Source: Meconema thalassinum (Eukaryota > Arthropoda > Insecta > Orthoptera > Tettigoniidae). Taken from it: DNA of 64,000 nucleotides. The notes beneath the pieces are model-generated. The model did not search any database, had not been told where the DNA came from, and worked only from the letters and a program-made list of their open reading frames with translations. Shown piece after piece: positions 21,640 to 32,929 of this stretch. Position 1 is the stretch's first letter; each line of letters opens with the position of its first letter. Made by a program: the position numbers and the translations under genes. The stretch is from the NCBI GenBank assembly GCA_946902985.2, contig OX336388.2, forward strand, positions 1,391,670,223 to 1,391,734,222, read 5' to 3'.

Positions 21640-22190
21640 AATACAAAGAATGATGTTTTTGCGAGCGGGAGTATGTACACAATGTTTTGGCAGAGAAGGT
21701 ACAGTGATAATTTGGTGAGCGTAAGTGATAGGAAAGACAAGGAAAGACAGAGTGAGGAATGAAGATGTTAGGAAGGGAGTTGGGATGGGGAAAACTAAAT
21801 GAGAGAATTGAGAAGAATAAACTAAGGGGGTTTGGACATGTAAAGAGGATGGAGGAAAATAGAATACCAAGACAGATGCTGGAGGCAAAGTGCAAGGGTA
21901 AGAGAGCAAGAGGAAGACCTAGAACAAGGTGGATTGATTCAGTTAAGAACAGCGTAAGAAAAAGAAATCTGGACTGGGACAAGATCGTGGAAGAAGAATG
22001 GTGGAAGGAAAGAGGAAAGTGGAGAAGTGCCATAAATACCCCGACCCGGCAGCAGCTGGATAAGGGGAAATGATGATGATGAAGTTGATACTGCAACATT
22101 TTGATGAGCGTGTATCGCAATAATTTGGCGAGCGCGATGTAATGCAAGCATCAGTACCGTGATGTTTTGGCGGAAGCATTGAAACCAGGG
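21640..22190 (+). repeat. degenerate 26-bp tandem repeat split by a LINE
   Basis: About six units follow the pattern (C/G)AATGTTTTGGCGAGCG with spacers of about 10 bp: near 21648, 21675 and 21702, then, after the LINE fragment, near 22090, 22115 and 22160. The unit length is about 26 bp with many substitutions. Confidence 0.55.
21731..22081 (+). mobile_element. RTE-like LINE copy 2, 3' end only
   Basis: A 351-bp fragment equals the C-terminal end of the young LINE family (NERIEKNKLRGFGHVKRMEEN ... GRPRTRWIDSVKNSV) with the same GGGGAAATGATGATGAT end. It is flanked by AAGTGATA (21723-21730) and AAGTTGATA (22082-22090), a probable target duplication with one difference. Confidence 0.88.
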
Positions 22191-22361
22191 GTTTGACACT
22201 TCTCTTTTTCCTTGCGTTTCTCATAGATTTTTTTTTGTTTGTTTTCGAGATAATGTCACTTTCTTCGTAATAATTTTTTTGATCTTTAATGCCATAATCA
22301 TGGGAAAAAGAACCGGGAAGGAGAGGAACTTGTAAACTTTTGTGAAAGGAATGGACTGATA

Positions 22362-23957
22362 GTGGGTAATTCATGGTTTCGGAAGAAAAACAGCAGGAAA
22401 ATTACGAGATATGGGTGGGGTGATAGAAGAACAAAATCAGTAATTGACTACTTCCTGGTGGAAAGGACAAAACGCAGAAAGCTGTTGGATGTGACAGCTT
22501 TACCAGGAGAAGCATTTGATGGGGACCATAGAGCTGTGGTGGCAAAATTTAGATGGGGAAAATTGGAAAACCTAAAGGAGATCAGAGAAAGTAAAATAAA
22601 AGTATGGAAATTGAAAGACAAAGCTGTACAGGAAGATTTTCAGGAGAGATTGAAGCAACAAATCCCAGTTACTGAATTGGAAAATGTAGAAGAGGAATGG
22701 TCCCACTTTAAAAAGGCATTTGCTGGTGCAGCAGAGAGTGCTTGTGGTAGGACGTCAACAAGAGTGAAAGAGAAGGAGACACCGTGGTGGAATGAGGAAG
22801 TGAGGAAAGCAGTGAAAGAAAAGAAGTCTGCATGGAAAGAATGGAACCGAGATCAAACAGAAGAAAGCAAAAGGAAGTATCACGACAGCAAACGGAGGTG
22901 TAAGAAAGTGGTAGGAGAAGAAAAGAAGAAAAGTTGGGAAGAATTTACACGAAGAATGGAAACAGATGTAAATTGCAGTAAAAGGATGCTGTATGGGCTT
23001 CTAAGAAGTAAGAGGAAAGAAAGGGTTACTACAAAGCTGGTGAAAAAGGAAGATGGAGAGTTGTTAACACACCCGGAAGAGATAAAGGGACGATGGAAGG
23101 AGTATTTCGATAAGCTATTGAACGTGAGCAATTGTACTGGTGAGATCGAAGTGACACAGCCTGACGACTCTATAACAGAAGATGATATTACAATGCTGGA
23201 GGTGGAATTAGCAGTACAGAAAATGAAGATGGGAAAAGCAACAGGGGTGGATGAAATCAGTGTAGAAATGATAAAGGCTGCTGGACCTGTTGGTATGCAA
23301 TGGCTGTATCGACTGCTAAAGTGTGTGTGGAAACGGAAATGTGTACCAGAAGACTGGGTGAAAGGGCTAATAATACCAGTGTTTAAGAAAGGGGACAAGA
23401 AAGTGTGTGATAACTATAGGGGGATCACCCTCATATCACAGATAGTAAAAATACTGGAAAGGATATTAGAAAGAAGAATGAGAAGAAAGGTGGAAGGAGA
23501 GTTGCAAGAGGAACAGTATGGCTTCAGGAGTGGAAGATCCACAGTGGACCCAATCTTTAGCTTGAGGCAGGTGATGGAAAAGAACTGGGAATATGGAGAG
23601 GATTTGATCATGACTTTCATAGATCTAGAAAAGGCATATGATAGTGTCCCCAGAGAGAAGGTATGGGAAACCATGGTTAAGAAGAGACTGGGAAGGGAAA
23701 TGTTGGAAATGGTGCAAGCAATGTACAACAACTGTGTTAGCAGGGTTCTGACCCCTGTTGGAAAGACAGATTGGTTTAGGAACAAGACTGGACTAAGACA
23801 GGGGAGTGTGCTGTCACCCCTTTTATTCATAATGGTAATGGATGAAATTGTAAAGGAAACAAAGGAAGCATATGGACATGAAGAAATCAAGTTACTATTA
23901 TTTGCAGACGATATTGTGGTCTGGGGAAGGAACACCGAAGAAGTGCAAAACAACTAG
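22362..23957 (+). pseudogene. LINE endonuclease C-terminus and reverse transcriptase
   Basis: The first reading frame of copy 3 (531 codons, open upstream to the truncation point) holds the end of the endonuclease (VGNSWFRKKNSRKITRYG near residue 1, FDGDHRAVVAKFRWG with the terminal GDH near residue 55), a charged linker with PWWNEEVRKAVKEKK (about 145), MGKATGVDEISVEMIKAAG (about 290), and the RT motifs FIDLEKAYDSV and FADDIVVWG. It ends early because an A-run at about 23947 is one base shorter than in copy 1 (GTGCAAAACAAC versus GTGCAAAAACAAC), a -1 frameshift just after the active site. Confidence 0.93.
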
Positions 23958-24019
23958 ATGCACTGAACGAAAATATTCAGAAGTATGGTCTGAAAATCAG
24001 TACAGAGAAAAGCAAGACC

Positions 24020-24700
24020 ATGGTGATGACAAGAGGGGAAAGACAAGGAAAGGGCACTGTGAAAATTGGAAGTCAGAGTTTGGAAATTGTGGACACGTTC
24101 AAATACCTAGGAAGTGAATTGATGCAAACTGGTAGGTTGGACATGGAGATTGGCAGGAGGGTACAGCAGAGCAATGCATTCTATCAAAGTGTAAGAAAAC
24201 TTGTTTGGGATAAGGAAGTACCAAGGAAAAGCAAGGAGGTAATGTATAAAATGTACTATGTACCCATATTAACGTATGCAGCTGAGACTTGGACCCTGAC
24301 GAGCAGGCAAGAGAGTAGAATCCAAGCCAGTGAAATGAAATTCCTAAGAAGTATGATAGGTAAGACAAGGAAAGACAGAGTGAGGAATGAAGATGTTAGG
24401 AAAGAAGTTGGGATGGGAAAACTAAATGAGAGAATTGAGAAGAATAAACTAAGATGGTTTGGACATGTAAAGAGGATGGAGGAAAATAGAATACCAAGAC
24501 AGATGCTGGAGGCAAAGTGCAAGGATAAGAGAGCAAGGGGAAGACCTAGAAAAAGGTGGATTGATTCAGTGAAGAACAGCGTGAGAAAAAGAAATCTGGA
24601 CTGGGACAAGATCGTGGAAGAAGAATGGTGGAAGGAAAGAGGAAAGTGGAGAAGTGCCATAAATACCCCGACCCGGCAGGAGCTGGATAAGGGGAAATGA
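24020..24700 (+). pseudogene. LINE RT thumb and C-terminal region, frame 2
   Basis: This frame continues copy 3 after the -1 frameshift. It has MVMTRGERQGKGTVKIGSQS, VDTFKYLGSELMQTG (thumb), VPILTYAAETWTLTSRQESR and the C-terminal basic GRPRKRWIDSVKNSVRKR. It matches copy 1 residues from about 215 to 440 almost throughout and has no lesion of its own. Confidence 0.92.
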
Positions 24701-25489
24701 TGATGATGATGAATGCCATAATCATGAGATGAAATATGTAATAATTGGTACCTTAGATACCATGTATTATGTAATATTTTATTTTACATGTTTAAATACT
24801 GAAACATCATCAAAGTTGTTTTAATCTTTGATGAGTGTCGAGACCCCATGAACTAAGCATCGCCATTCTGGATGATAACCAGCTTTTCTTCAAGCCTGCT
24901 GAAGAGGTAAATCAGTGATTCACTGGCCGTGAAAGCCAGTATACCATCTTTTTAAATCAGTGATCTTCGTAACTTGGTCCATCCATCTACTCACTGCTTC
25001 CCCCCATGTCTCATAAATACTGAATAAAGTAGTATGTTTGAAAATTATGAACAATCAGTTGAGAACTGAAACACGAAAATATCATTACTTTATTGCATAC
25101 TTGCCAACCTTCGGAAGTCAAAAATAGGAAGATTTTTTTAAAATTATAGATTTCATCATGCGCAGTTTACAGTGGCGTGGGCGAAAGAAGGTACACAAAA
25201 GACCTGCGTGTCTTTATTGGAAAAGTATGAATTCAGCATAAAATTCACAAAAATGTAAACAATCATCAATCATCGAGTAGTATGGCCAATATTTAAACGT
25301 AAGAGAACATATATGCATACAATCATTCTGATGGATTACACTTCGCATTCGCTGCCACATATCCACGTTTTGTCAGACTGAAGTTATTTTAGTATTTGAA
25401 TAGTTCATCCTGGTTCCGTATTGATGAAACAATTAGTATTAATATTTTGCAAAAGTTCCGCCTAATCAATACCTTTATTGTATTATATA

Positions 25490-26114
25490 CAGCGAGTTTA
25501 GTTTGTATGTAACGGAGACCTGTCTCCCGCCACGCACTTTGCCGTTATGCGGCGCCCGCGCGACACTGAGTATAGGAATTTGTACTTACCTAGTTCACAG
25601 CTGGTGCTGAAAATGTTCGCCATTCACTGCTACACATCTCTGGCACCTTTTTATGAAACTGGCATTTACTCTCTGAAGTTCCTCAGCACCGATTAACTGT
25701 ATTTCAGCTGTAATATAGTCTTTAAGCCCATTTATAGTGTGAGGGTTTCTCGCATACACACTATTTTTAAGCGTCCCCCACAAATAAAATTCACATGGTG
25801 ATAAGTCTGGGCTTTGCGGGGGCTACACGTTCCGACTTATAATCCTCGTACCGAAAATGCGACGCAATTGTCATGGATGCTTCGGCAGTGTGAGCAGTGG
25901 CAGAATCTTGTTGAAAGTAATTTGACAATCGGTCTCTGTATGTCAGTTCGTCAAAAAATTGGTCAAGGATCACATTGAAGTACAAATTCCTATACTCAAT
26001 GACTCAGTGCCGGGCAAGCGCCGCATAACGGCAAAGTGCCTGGCGGGAGACAGGCGCGCAACACAGGCGAGCAGGCAAGCGAGGGTCTCCGTTTCATACA
26101 AACTAAACTCTCTG
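25490..26114 (-). mobile_element. mariner/Tc3-like element, internally deleted
   Basis: The 625-bp element is flanked by TA (25488-25489 and 26115-26116). Its ends are long inverted repeats: CAGCGAGTTTAGTTTGTATG on the left, and CAGAGAGTTTAGTTTGTATG as the complement of the right, extending over about 100-130 bp with indels (shared GCACTTTGCCGTTATGCGGC and GAGTATAGGAATTTGTACT). The C-terminal third of a transposase remains on the minus strand. Confidence 0.92.
25595..25985 (-). pseudogene. mariner/Tc3-like transposase, C-terminal part
   Basis: Two overlapping minus-strand frames give the end of an IS630/Tc-type transposase, which cuts and pastes the element at TA sites. Frame one (25985-25791) has FDELTYRDRLSNYFQQDSATAHTA, including the second catalytic aspartate in QQD; frame two (25783-25595) has WGTLKNSVYARNPHTINGLKDYI and ends VNGEHFQHQL. 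The third acidic block falls at the frameshift between them (about 25800-25840). The N-terminal DNA-binding domain and first aspartate are deleted. Confidence 0.88.
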
Positions 26115-26139
26115 TATAAATGATCACTTAGTGGTCATT

Positions 26140-26187
26140 GGTGCATGTTTCGAGGCCTATTTTTTTTGGCCCCTTCATCAGCCGATA
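26140..26187 (-). ncRNA. hammerhead ribozyme core, left arm (probably inactive)
   Basis: Minus strand: CTGATGA (complement at 26175-26181), stem II from AGGGGCC and GGCCT around an A-rich loop, then CGAAAC and ATGCACC. The expected U before the cleavage position (C-AT-G-TH) is C here, so this copy is probably not self-cleaving. Confidence 0.65.
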
Positions 26188-26587
26188 TAGATAAAATGTG
26201 GTTGGAGAGCTTAACACTAATAAACATTCCCTTCAAAAAGCCTATTATGGTGCACCATAATGAAAGATGAAAGATGTTTACCCCAAAGATACAAAAGGAA
26301 ATAAAATACATAGATTTGGACTACATGAAGAGTGCACAATTTCAGTGATCAGCAAGAAAGGGTGACATTTTAGAGTGTGTTCACATTGCATTTTTGTTTT
26401 TTCAAATTTCAACTATTTCTTTCTTCCTTTCTTTCCTTCATTCTTTCTTTATTTAAGTTATTTGTGTATTTTATTTCCTTATGTATCTTTGGGGTAAACA
26501 TCTATCACCTTTCATTATGGTGCACCGTAATAAGCTTTTTGAAGGGAATGTTTATTAGTGTTAAGCTATCCAACCACATTTTATCTA

Positions 26588-26638
26588 TATCGGCTGATGA
26601 AGGGCCCAAAAAAATTAGGCCTCGAAACATGTACCAAT
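26588..26638 (+). ncRNA. hammerhead ribozyme core, right arm
   Basis: Plus strand: CTGATGA (26594-26600), stem II AGGGCCC with GGCCT around AAAAAAATTA, CGAAAC (26623-26628), then AT-GTA, giving a one-base-pair stem III (C-G, loop AU) and cleavage after UA. Stem I would pair TATCGG with CCAATG, with one mismatch. Minimal stem III is typical of Penelope-associated hammerheads. Confidence 0.75.
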
Positions 26639-26903
26639 GACCACTAAGTAATCATTTATATATAACACAGTAAAGGTATTGATTAGGCGGAACTTCTGCA
26701 AAATATTAATACTAAGACTAAAGTTAATTACCATGGACAACTTACCTAATTATGATTAGGTGATGTATATACTGTACATGTGGATGGTTATCTTGAGACT
26801 GCTTACTGATTTAATGCAGACCTTGTAGCCGACTTTGCTCTCTTCAAAAATGCCCTGTCATACTGCTGCTCGTAGCAATTTCCACTTAGGCTTGATTTAA
26901 CCA

Positions 26904-28520
26904 CTAACAGTTGTTGAGGTTTTCGTTATTCAGAGATGATCGGAATTGTGTCCTTGTCTTCTTCACCTGGCTAAACAATCTCTCACATTCAACGTTGCTG
27001 TGTGGGATTGTTAATATTGACAGCATTACTCCAGTTAGTCTGTCATATTTCAGACACCCATCTCCACCTCGTATATCCCCTATAGCAGACCAAGAACAAT
27101 CTGCTCTAAAATTGTGCAATATTTCTTTATGGCCACTGGCTTAACAAACCTACAGAGAATTTCCGTCAGCAAATCAATCGGTATGTATCTTAGGACATGG
27201 ATGTGAGGTGCTTGCGATTGAAGAACATTGTTATATTTTCAAATGTAGGGAAGGTAAATGCCAGAAACAAGCAAAATGCCTTTTAACTTAGATGACAGAA
27301 AAGAAATAGTCACTCCTGTCTTGAAATACCAACAGTTTGACTTGGTACCGTCACTTTGTTCCTTACAGACGGAGAAGAAGAACTGCTCTCCAACTTCCTT
27401 TTGCCAATGATAACACGTGCTTGATCTTGTACTCGGTTGTTCACACTAACACTAAATTACACTTCTGCAGGCTTATCTTCATGTGCCTTTACTTTGGGAA
27501 TTTGGAAATACTTGAGAGATGCGTTTGTGCCAGTGGACTGGTTCACCTCAGCCTTAAAAAAAACTCAGCAGTGGCTTCCACTGTGAAATCAGTCTTTCTA
27601 AGCATTTATCCAAGGACAACCAACGCGTGCACACATGCTTCAGTATTTTCCTAACATCAGTTTGGTAAAGAGCTTGATATAACTTCAGATGATCTTTCCT
27701 CTTGCAGCTTTTGTTTAAATAATAATAAATATCTATCATTATCTCATCAATTTTCACAGGAAGGGAATCAGCACCTTTCTCAGCAGCAAGATGAATTAAA
27801 TGGCATGTGTATCCTACAACAATGATGTTTTTACAATGTTCTTTTAATTTCGCAGCAACACCATTTTTCCTCCCTATCATAACAGGTGCATTGTCTGCAC
27901 TAAAAGCTATACAGTTTGCCATTGGAATGGCATGTCTTTCCAGAAGACGCAGAAGCAAATTACTAATGTTAGCACCAGTTGAGTCACCTTCCAAATTTTC
28001 CATGGATAGCAAATGATTTTCAATCATCTTCGATTCTTTGTTGAAAATTGACACGACGACAGGATACAGCTTACTATCTCTATCATTGCTACCATCAGTG
28101 GAGATCGCGAAAGGCCCATATTTTAAAATATTAAATCGGCGTCACGTTCCATTTCATGAACAATGGTGGATGTTTTTGTCCTGCCACAGGCATATTTCTT
28201 CGCAATTTAGAATCCGGGAACATTTTTCTGAACAATTGTCCCACGTGATCGGAACATGATAACGAGAAGTTATGTTCTACGATGAACGCCGTAAACAAAC
28301 ATTCTGCTCAAATGGCAGCATTGTCTTCATTCCCGTGAACAAAAAACGTACCTAATTTTTTGCCCTTCTGTAAACAACTAGCACTGTCCTTGTGTTTTAG
28401 AGTGTTGCTGTGAGTTATAATGTCAGTTTTGCCACCATGAGAAATATTTATATCGCAACGACACACGGAACAAAGAGCAAATGGTTTCCTCTACTAGATT
28501 GTAAAATGAATGGAAATTCA
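26904..28520 (-). pseudogene. hAT transposase (BED finger to dimerisation domain), decayed
   Basis: The minus-strand gene of the hAT element runs from about 28520 to 26904. At its start is a BED-type zinc finger (CSVCRCDINISHGG ... HSNTLKHKDSA, about 28490-28390), which binds element ends. The RNase-H-like core follows (28054-27554: IENHLLSMENLEGDSTG, AFSADNAPVMIGRKNGVAAKL, IVVGYTCHLIHLAAEKGADSLP). The last piece (27119-26904) has the hATC dimerisation signature PHSNVECERLFSQVKKTRTQF. Stops and frameshifts separate the pieces, so it is a pseudogene. Only the foldback at 25387-26714 separates the end of the gene from the left terminus. Confidence 0.88.
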
Positions 28521-29089
28521 GTTTTATAGCTTTCTTTGAACAATAGTAGATAACTTTTCTGAGGTTTTGTTGCCATAACGTGACGAGAGAAACTTAAAAT
28601 ACACGACACGAAACAATCATCGACACAACTCGTTGAAATAATTATCTACTGACGCACACATTAATACCTCAATTAAATGCACTAAACATGACGCTAGCAG
28701 AGTATAAACACGTGGCGTCAAACGGAGGAAGTCACAATCGCCGCGCGCACAGAACAATAGAGACTAACGGCCGCGCATAGCATACAAGGTTTCACCCATT
28801 CTGCATAGTCACGTGGCCAGTCTCGACGAATCAGTGTAGGCTTGACACCTGTTTGTCCATAAAATACCAACAATCAGTATGCGGTAGGCCGATCAGCTGA
28901 CTCACCATTCTGAGATCACAGCTATGGAGCTCACTGCCAAGCGAGGAACTTACAAAAACGTACACAAAAATAACAAGGTTACGCAAATCACAAAAGCAAT
29001 TACGACTTACGAGAGAATCTCCTTGAGAATATAAATTATTTGCAGTTCCTTTTTCTTTTACAATAATCACTGGGGCCCGAAATTCGGAA

Positions 29090-29165
29090 GAAATAATAGT
29101 AATTAAGAAGATCGGAAGACTAGGTGAAAATTCGGAAAGTTTCCGAATAAATCGGAAGGGTTGGC
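29090..29165. repeat. clustered TCGGAA subterminal motifs of the hAT element
   Basis: TCGGAA occurs four times directly and once inverted (TTCCGA) in about 70 bp next to the right terminus; the left end has CTTCGGAAG. hAT transposases bind such short subterminal repeats. Confidence 0.7.
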
Positions 29166-29179
29166 AGGTATGTTTATTG

Positions 29180-30964
29180 TATGACCTGGAACATTCTACT
29201 CTGTTATATTCAGCCGTTATTCTAGGATAATCTTACATTGAATTCATTGAATTTATAACAAAGAATTTCTGCATTCTGTTAAGTTAAACCAATTCTTTTT
29301 TGTCAAAAGTTATAAGTTGTGATGCCTGTTTTTGGATCTTTGCAACAATTAGCTAAACCTACATATCCAAGCTTCAATTATGTTCAGTATCTCTCTTTGT
29401 AAGTTGTGAGAATAATAAATAATCAAAATCCATTCTCAATTATTTGCAATACTTGACAATTTTACGAGTTTATTCCAGGATCATCCTGCCCCAATAGAAT
29501 TCATTTCAGAGCCTGGTGGTTTAGAACCACTTACTTGAACTTGTTAAACCAGCCACAATAATTAACTTCTCTGCACACTGAGCATTTGTAAGAAGAAACC
29601 CCCCCCCATAAGCATTTTTTGATGTAACAATGCATTATCCTTATTTTAACAAGATAAATTCCACAAGCCCTTTAGTTAGAAGAAGAGAGTTTAAAATCTT
29701 CTAAATGTATTAATATTTCTTAATATTTCTCAATTATCCTGAGCCTAAACACAATTACGCTATGAACAATGTAAAAATAGAATTATTTGAGGGTTATTTG
29801 CATAGCTTATTCCCAAGTATGGTCAACACTAACGCCATATGAGTGATGTTCTGAACTTGTGTTATTTTCCCGCAATACAATCATAGGTAATATGATACAA
29901 TATGATATTCAGATTTATCCAAGGTGAGCTTTGGGCTAAATTTCAGTAGCAGAAATGCAGCAAGACAGACAGTGATGATTTGGTGATTTTTTGCAGCAAA
30001 TCCTTATGAAAAAGTTACTTTTACAAAATGGTAGCTGAGACATGCACACTACAATGGAACATAAAGTTCATCTTCTGAAGCTCGAGCAAAAAGGTGCCAA
30101 TGCAAATTTATGAGTCAGGATGCCTGTGAACAGAACCTAAAATACCATTTTATAACATAGGCCTACTTGTAGCAAAAAACACTATTCTGTTTCAATCATT
30201 GATGGGATATGTAAAATGTCTTACTTTTTCTATGAAGATTATATCATCATCCCTCCAATAAGTAATATCCTATGCCTCCAAATGTGGTGATGTGAAGGAT
30301 ATCTTAGTTTATTTATTGTCTTTACCACAAATAAATATGAGACAATAACTCTCACCATGTTAAATATACATAATTAGACATGAGGGGCTCATACACGACG
30401 TCATTGAAAGGAGATCAAAGGAACGACAGAACGGGGAAGAAGAAGAATTCAACATCTGGATGACATGAAAGATGTGATATTCCAAATAGTACTTGTTATA
30501 ATGAGTATGTTAGGAAATTTGTTTACTGTTCGTTCTGTTTTGCACAACTTGGCTGGGAAAGTGTAAGTGTTGAGTTAAGCAGGTGTGAATGCTAAAGCTA
30601 GGGTGGTATAATGAAGTGACCCTAGCGATCACTGGCGAAACTTCATGGAGGATCATTTTTAGAGCAGAACTGCTTGGATTTCCCAGCCTTGTACATAGTG
30701 TAAGCAACGGTAAAAAGAAACTAATAGTCGTAGCTACTACAAAATTCAAATCAACTTGTAAATAGTTTGTGACTGTAGAAACGTTAAAATCACATACTGT
30801 ATTTTATCATTTTAAATGATCTTGTCGACTTCGTCGTTACGCTGGGGGTCTGGCGTTACGTTACGGTGACGGGATGAAATGTACCCAGTTGCACTGAGGT
30901 ATGTGACGTCATAGTACCGCTTGGTGCATGTGTACCCCGACAAACTCTACTTCGTTAGTATAAG
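29180..30964. other. intron, mostly unassigned
   Basis: AT-rich sequence. A short stretch at about 30395-30480 reads GRRRIQHLDDMKDV, resembling the extreme C-terminus of LINE RTs, too little to assign. There is a C-run near 29600. Confidence 0.4.
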
Positions 30965-31173
30965 ACAAAAATCCCCGATTCTTGGATGTCACGGGTAATC
31001 TCGAGAACCACTGGATGGATTTTGATGCCGTTTTCACCATTCTGTCAAGGATATCAGATTCTGTAGAAAATAATTTATGTATGATCAAAGGAAGCCAAGC
31101 AGAAACAATTTCAGTGAAAAAGTCGAAAACAAACTTGGCGTCCGTGCACTTCTTAAGTTACGCTGGGCAAACC
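30965..31173 (+). repeat. dispersed repeat copy B, left part (split by LTR element)
   Basis: It contains GGGTAATCTCGAGAACCACT, GGATGGATTTTGATG, TTTTCACCATTCTG and CTTAAGTTACGCTGGGCAAACC-type sequence, parallel to 16715-16905, and breaks off at AAACC where the LTR retrotransposon begins. It resumes at 40033. Confidence 0.7.
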
Positions 31174-32767
31174 TGACCCGTTAATAAATATTAACGTGCA
31201 TTCCAGTCGTATCCGCGGGCGGCTGCTGTTGCAAACTTGATCTTCACGGTATCTATTGGTGACTGTCCGAACTAGTGAGCCGGCAACCTTCAGCGTGTCT
31301 GTCTTGTCGATGGCTCGCTCGTGTGGCTAATGTTGGCACTTAAGTTTTGAGAACTCGAGGTCTCACGATCGGCTCCGTTCGAGCCCGAACGGCGGCCATT
31401 TTGTTCTGGTTGTTGAGATAAACAAATGAAGTTGAAGGAATTCTTGCAAGAAGGAAAGATGTGAGAACTAAATCTCTGGTGTAAAACGGGGATTATCTGG
31501 CCGTAGGCCAGGTAAACTTCCTTTCCCCGATATTATTTCATCTCTACGTGATTTACATTTACCGCCCACCGTTGAGAAATCTCTGCCATCGGATTAAATA
31601 TGTAGACATGAAGTAAACGCAATGTATGAAGTTTGGCTACAGGAATACATCTCTTTATTAAGGTTTGTTTGTGTTAAAAGTTATTGGAACTATTTGTGAC
31701 CTGAAAATGTGAATTGGTCGTCGATACGAGTATTTTGTGTTGGTGTTATTCTACATATTTTATATGTTGCAGTCTTGAGCTGTTGAATAATTATCTTAGC
31801 GCAGTTGGCATTTATTTTGCCGTTAGTAAGTCACTTGGTTTGTAGAACCGAGTAGGCCTAAGCATGAAGAGAAAGTTCCAATACCTTATTTTTAACTTGA
31901 TGTAATACACTTATTTATATGTATTTTGGGAGGGTTGTGTTTTATCTTTTTTCTGACGTGCCGTGCTGTGTAATGTTCAGATCTCATTTTGTTTTGAGCG
32001 AGGAATTTTCCTAACCTTAATTTTTTTTTCGTAACAGTTAATTTTCCTTTTCCTCGTCTCGTTAGCGTGGTCTCTTAAAGACTCTGTTTAAAATATCACC
32101 ACTTATGATATGTATTTTTATTTTTTCCATGGTCCGTTGCCTGGATACTCTCCGGGATTGTTATCCGATCTCGTTTTTCTCGGAAACAATGTAATTAATT
32201 TTTCATGTCGACTTGAGGTCATTCATATTGAATTTTCATGCCGTACGCACGTACCTTGCCTTTGCTCCTGAGTAACTAAAAGATTTCAAGAATTATCTTA
32301 TTAATTTCCAAGAGATATCTTCTTGGTGGTTTGAACTTGTCATTCTTCGAACCTATACGATGTTAATGTATATTTTTTTCGGAATCTAATTCTACTGATG
32401 TAGAGTATAATTGGTTCTCGCATAATTGAACTTCTTCATTGAAATTGGGTAATTAAATTCCATCTCCTTCTTAATTTTATTGGTTCCTTGCTTCTTGATT
32501 ATTATTTTGTTTGTTCTATTTTTTACCTTTTATGTTACATCTTTTTCTTTAACATGCATGTAAAGATGTTCTTTCCTTCAATTATATTTAATGTTATGAA
32601 ATGTGATTCGTGTTTTCTTCAAGTTTAGTTTTAGTGCTCTTCTCTCAATTTAAATGCAACCTGGGTATGGTAATTTGTCCAGCCGTTCCACACACATACC
32701 CTAGTTGCTCTCTGTTATTATTTATCGTTTTCTCTCTTAGTGTTTCTGAAGGTAACTTGTGGGTACA
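31174..32767 (+). repeat. 5' LTR
   Basis: A 1594-bp LTR starts TGACCCG and ends GGGTACA. A short palindrome, CGTTAATAAATATTAACG, lies at its start; the second half is pyrimidine-rich. It is long for an insect gypsy element. It should drive transcription of the element rightward; no TATA box was identified with confidence. Confidence 0.95.
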
Positions 32768-32929
32768 TATTTTGGTACCTAGTCGCGTGGTTTTGTTTCC
32801 ACCTTGTATTTTGTTGAGAGAATGTGTACTGGGTTTGACTTGGAGAAAGCATAGGCATAAAAGGGTTACTTATTCTGAAAAAAATCTTGTATTAATCCTA
32901 TGTGATTTTATGTTTCATGTCGACTATAA

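Larger units (their letters stand above)
22303..24711 (+). mobile_element. RTE-like LINE copy 3, longest young copy
   Basis: This 2409-bp insertion has a perfect 15-bp target duplication, AATGCCATAATCATG (22288-22302 and 24712-24726). It starts inside the endonuclease, so it is 5'-truncated, and ends in GGGGAAATGATGATGATGAT. It is nearly identical to copy 1 over their shared part. Perfect duplication and few differences mark a recent jump. Confidence 0.95.
25387..26714. mobile_element. Penelope-type foldback with two hammerhead ribozymes
   Basis: Flanks are AGACTGAAGTTA (25375-25386) and AGACTAAAGTTA (26715-26726), a 12-bp duplication with one difference. The left arm (25387-25489 plus 26117-26310, split by a mariner) and right arm (26465-26714) are near-perfect inverted copies sharing TATTAATATTTTGC, GTTCCGCCTAATCAATACC, CACTAAGT, AACACTAATAAACATTCCC and ATGGTGCACC. 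Each arm carries an outward-facing hammerhead core. The termini match the small insertion at 40505-40659. No protein is encoded. Penelope-like retroelements are known to carry hammerheads in terminal repeats, which supports the assignment. Confidence 0.78.
25096..29172 (-). mobile_element. hAT DNA transposon, carries nested insertions
   Basis: Ends: CATACTTGCCAACC at 25096 and the complement of CATACCTGCCAACC ending at 29172, flanked by TTTATTG on both sides (25089-25095 and 29173-29179; 7 of the expected 8 bp match). The right subterminal zone (29090-29165) has five TCGGAA motifs, four direct and one inverted, likely transposase sites. The element carries a decayed BED/hAT transposase on the minus strand, and its left part is interrupted by the foldback at 25387-26714. 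Confidence 0.82.

Noticed and set aside
23414..23953. Long minus-strand frames over the plus-strand LINE copies (also 4508-5029 and 21575-22147)
   Set aside because: They are antisense images of the purine-rich RT coding strand; their serine/leucine/phenylalanine-rich composition follows from that.
30395..30490. LINE C-terminal-like GRRRIQHLDDMKDV
   Set aside because: Too short to assign; no tail or target duplication found.
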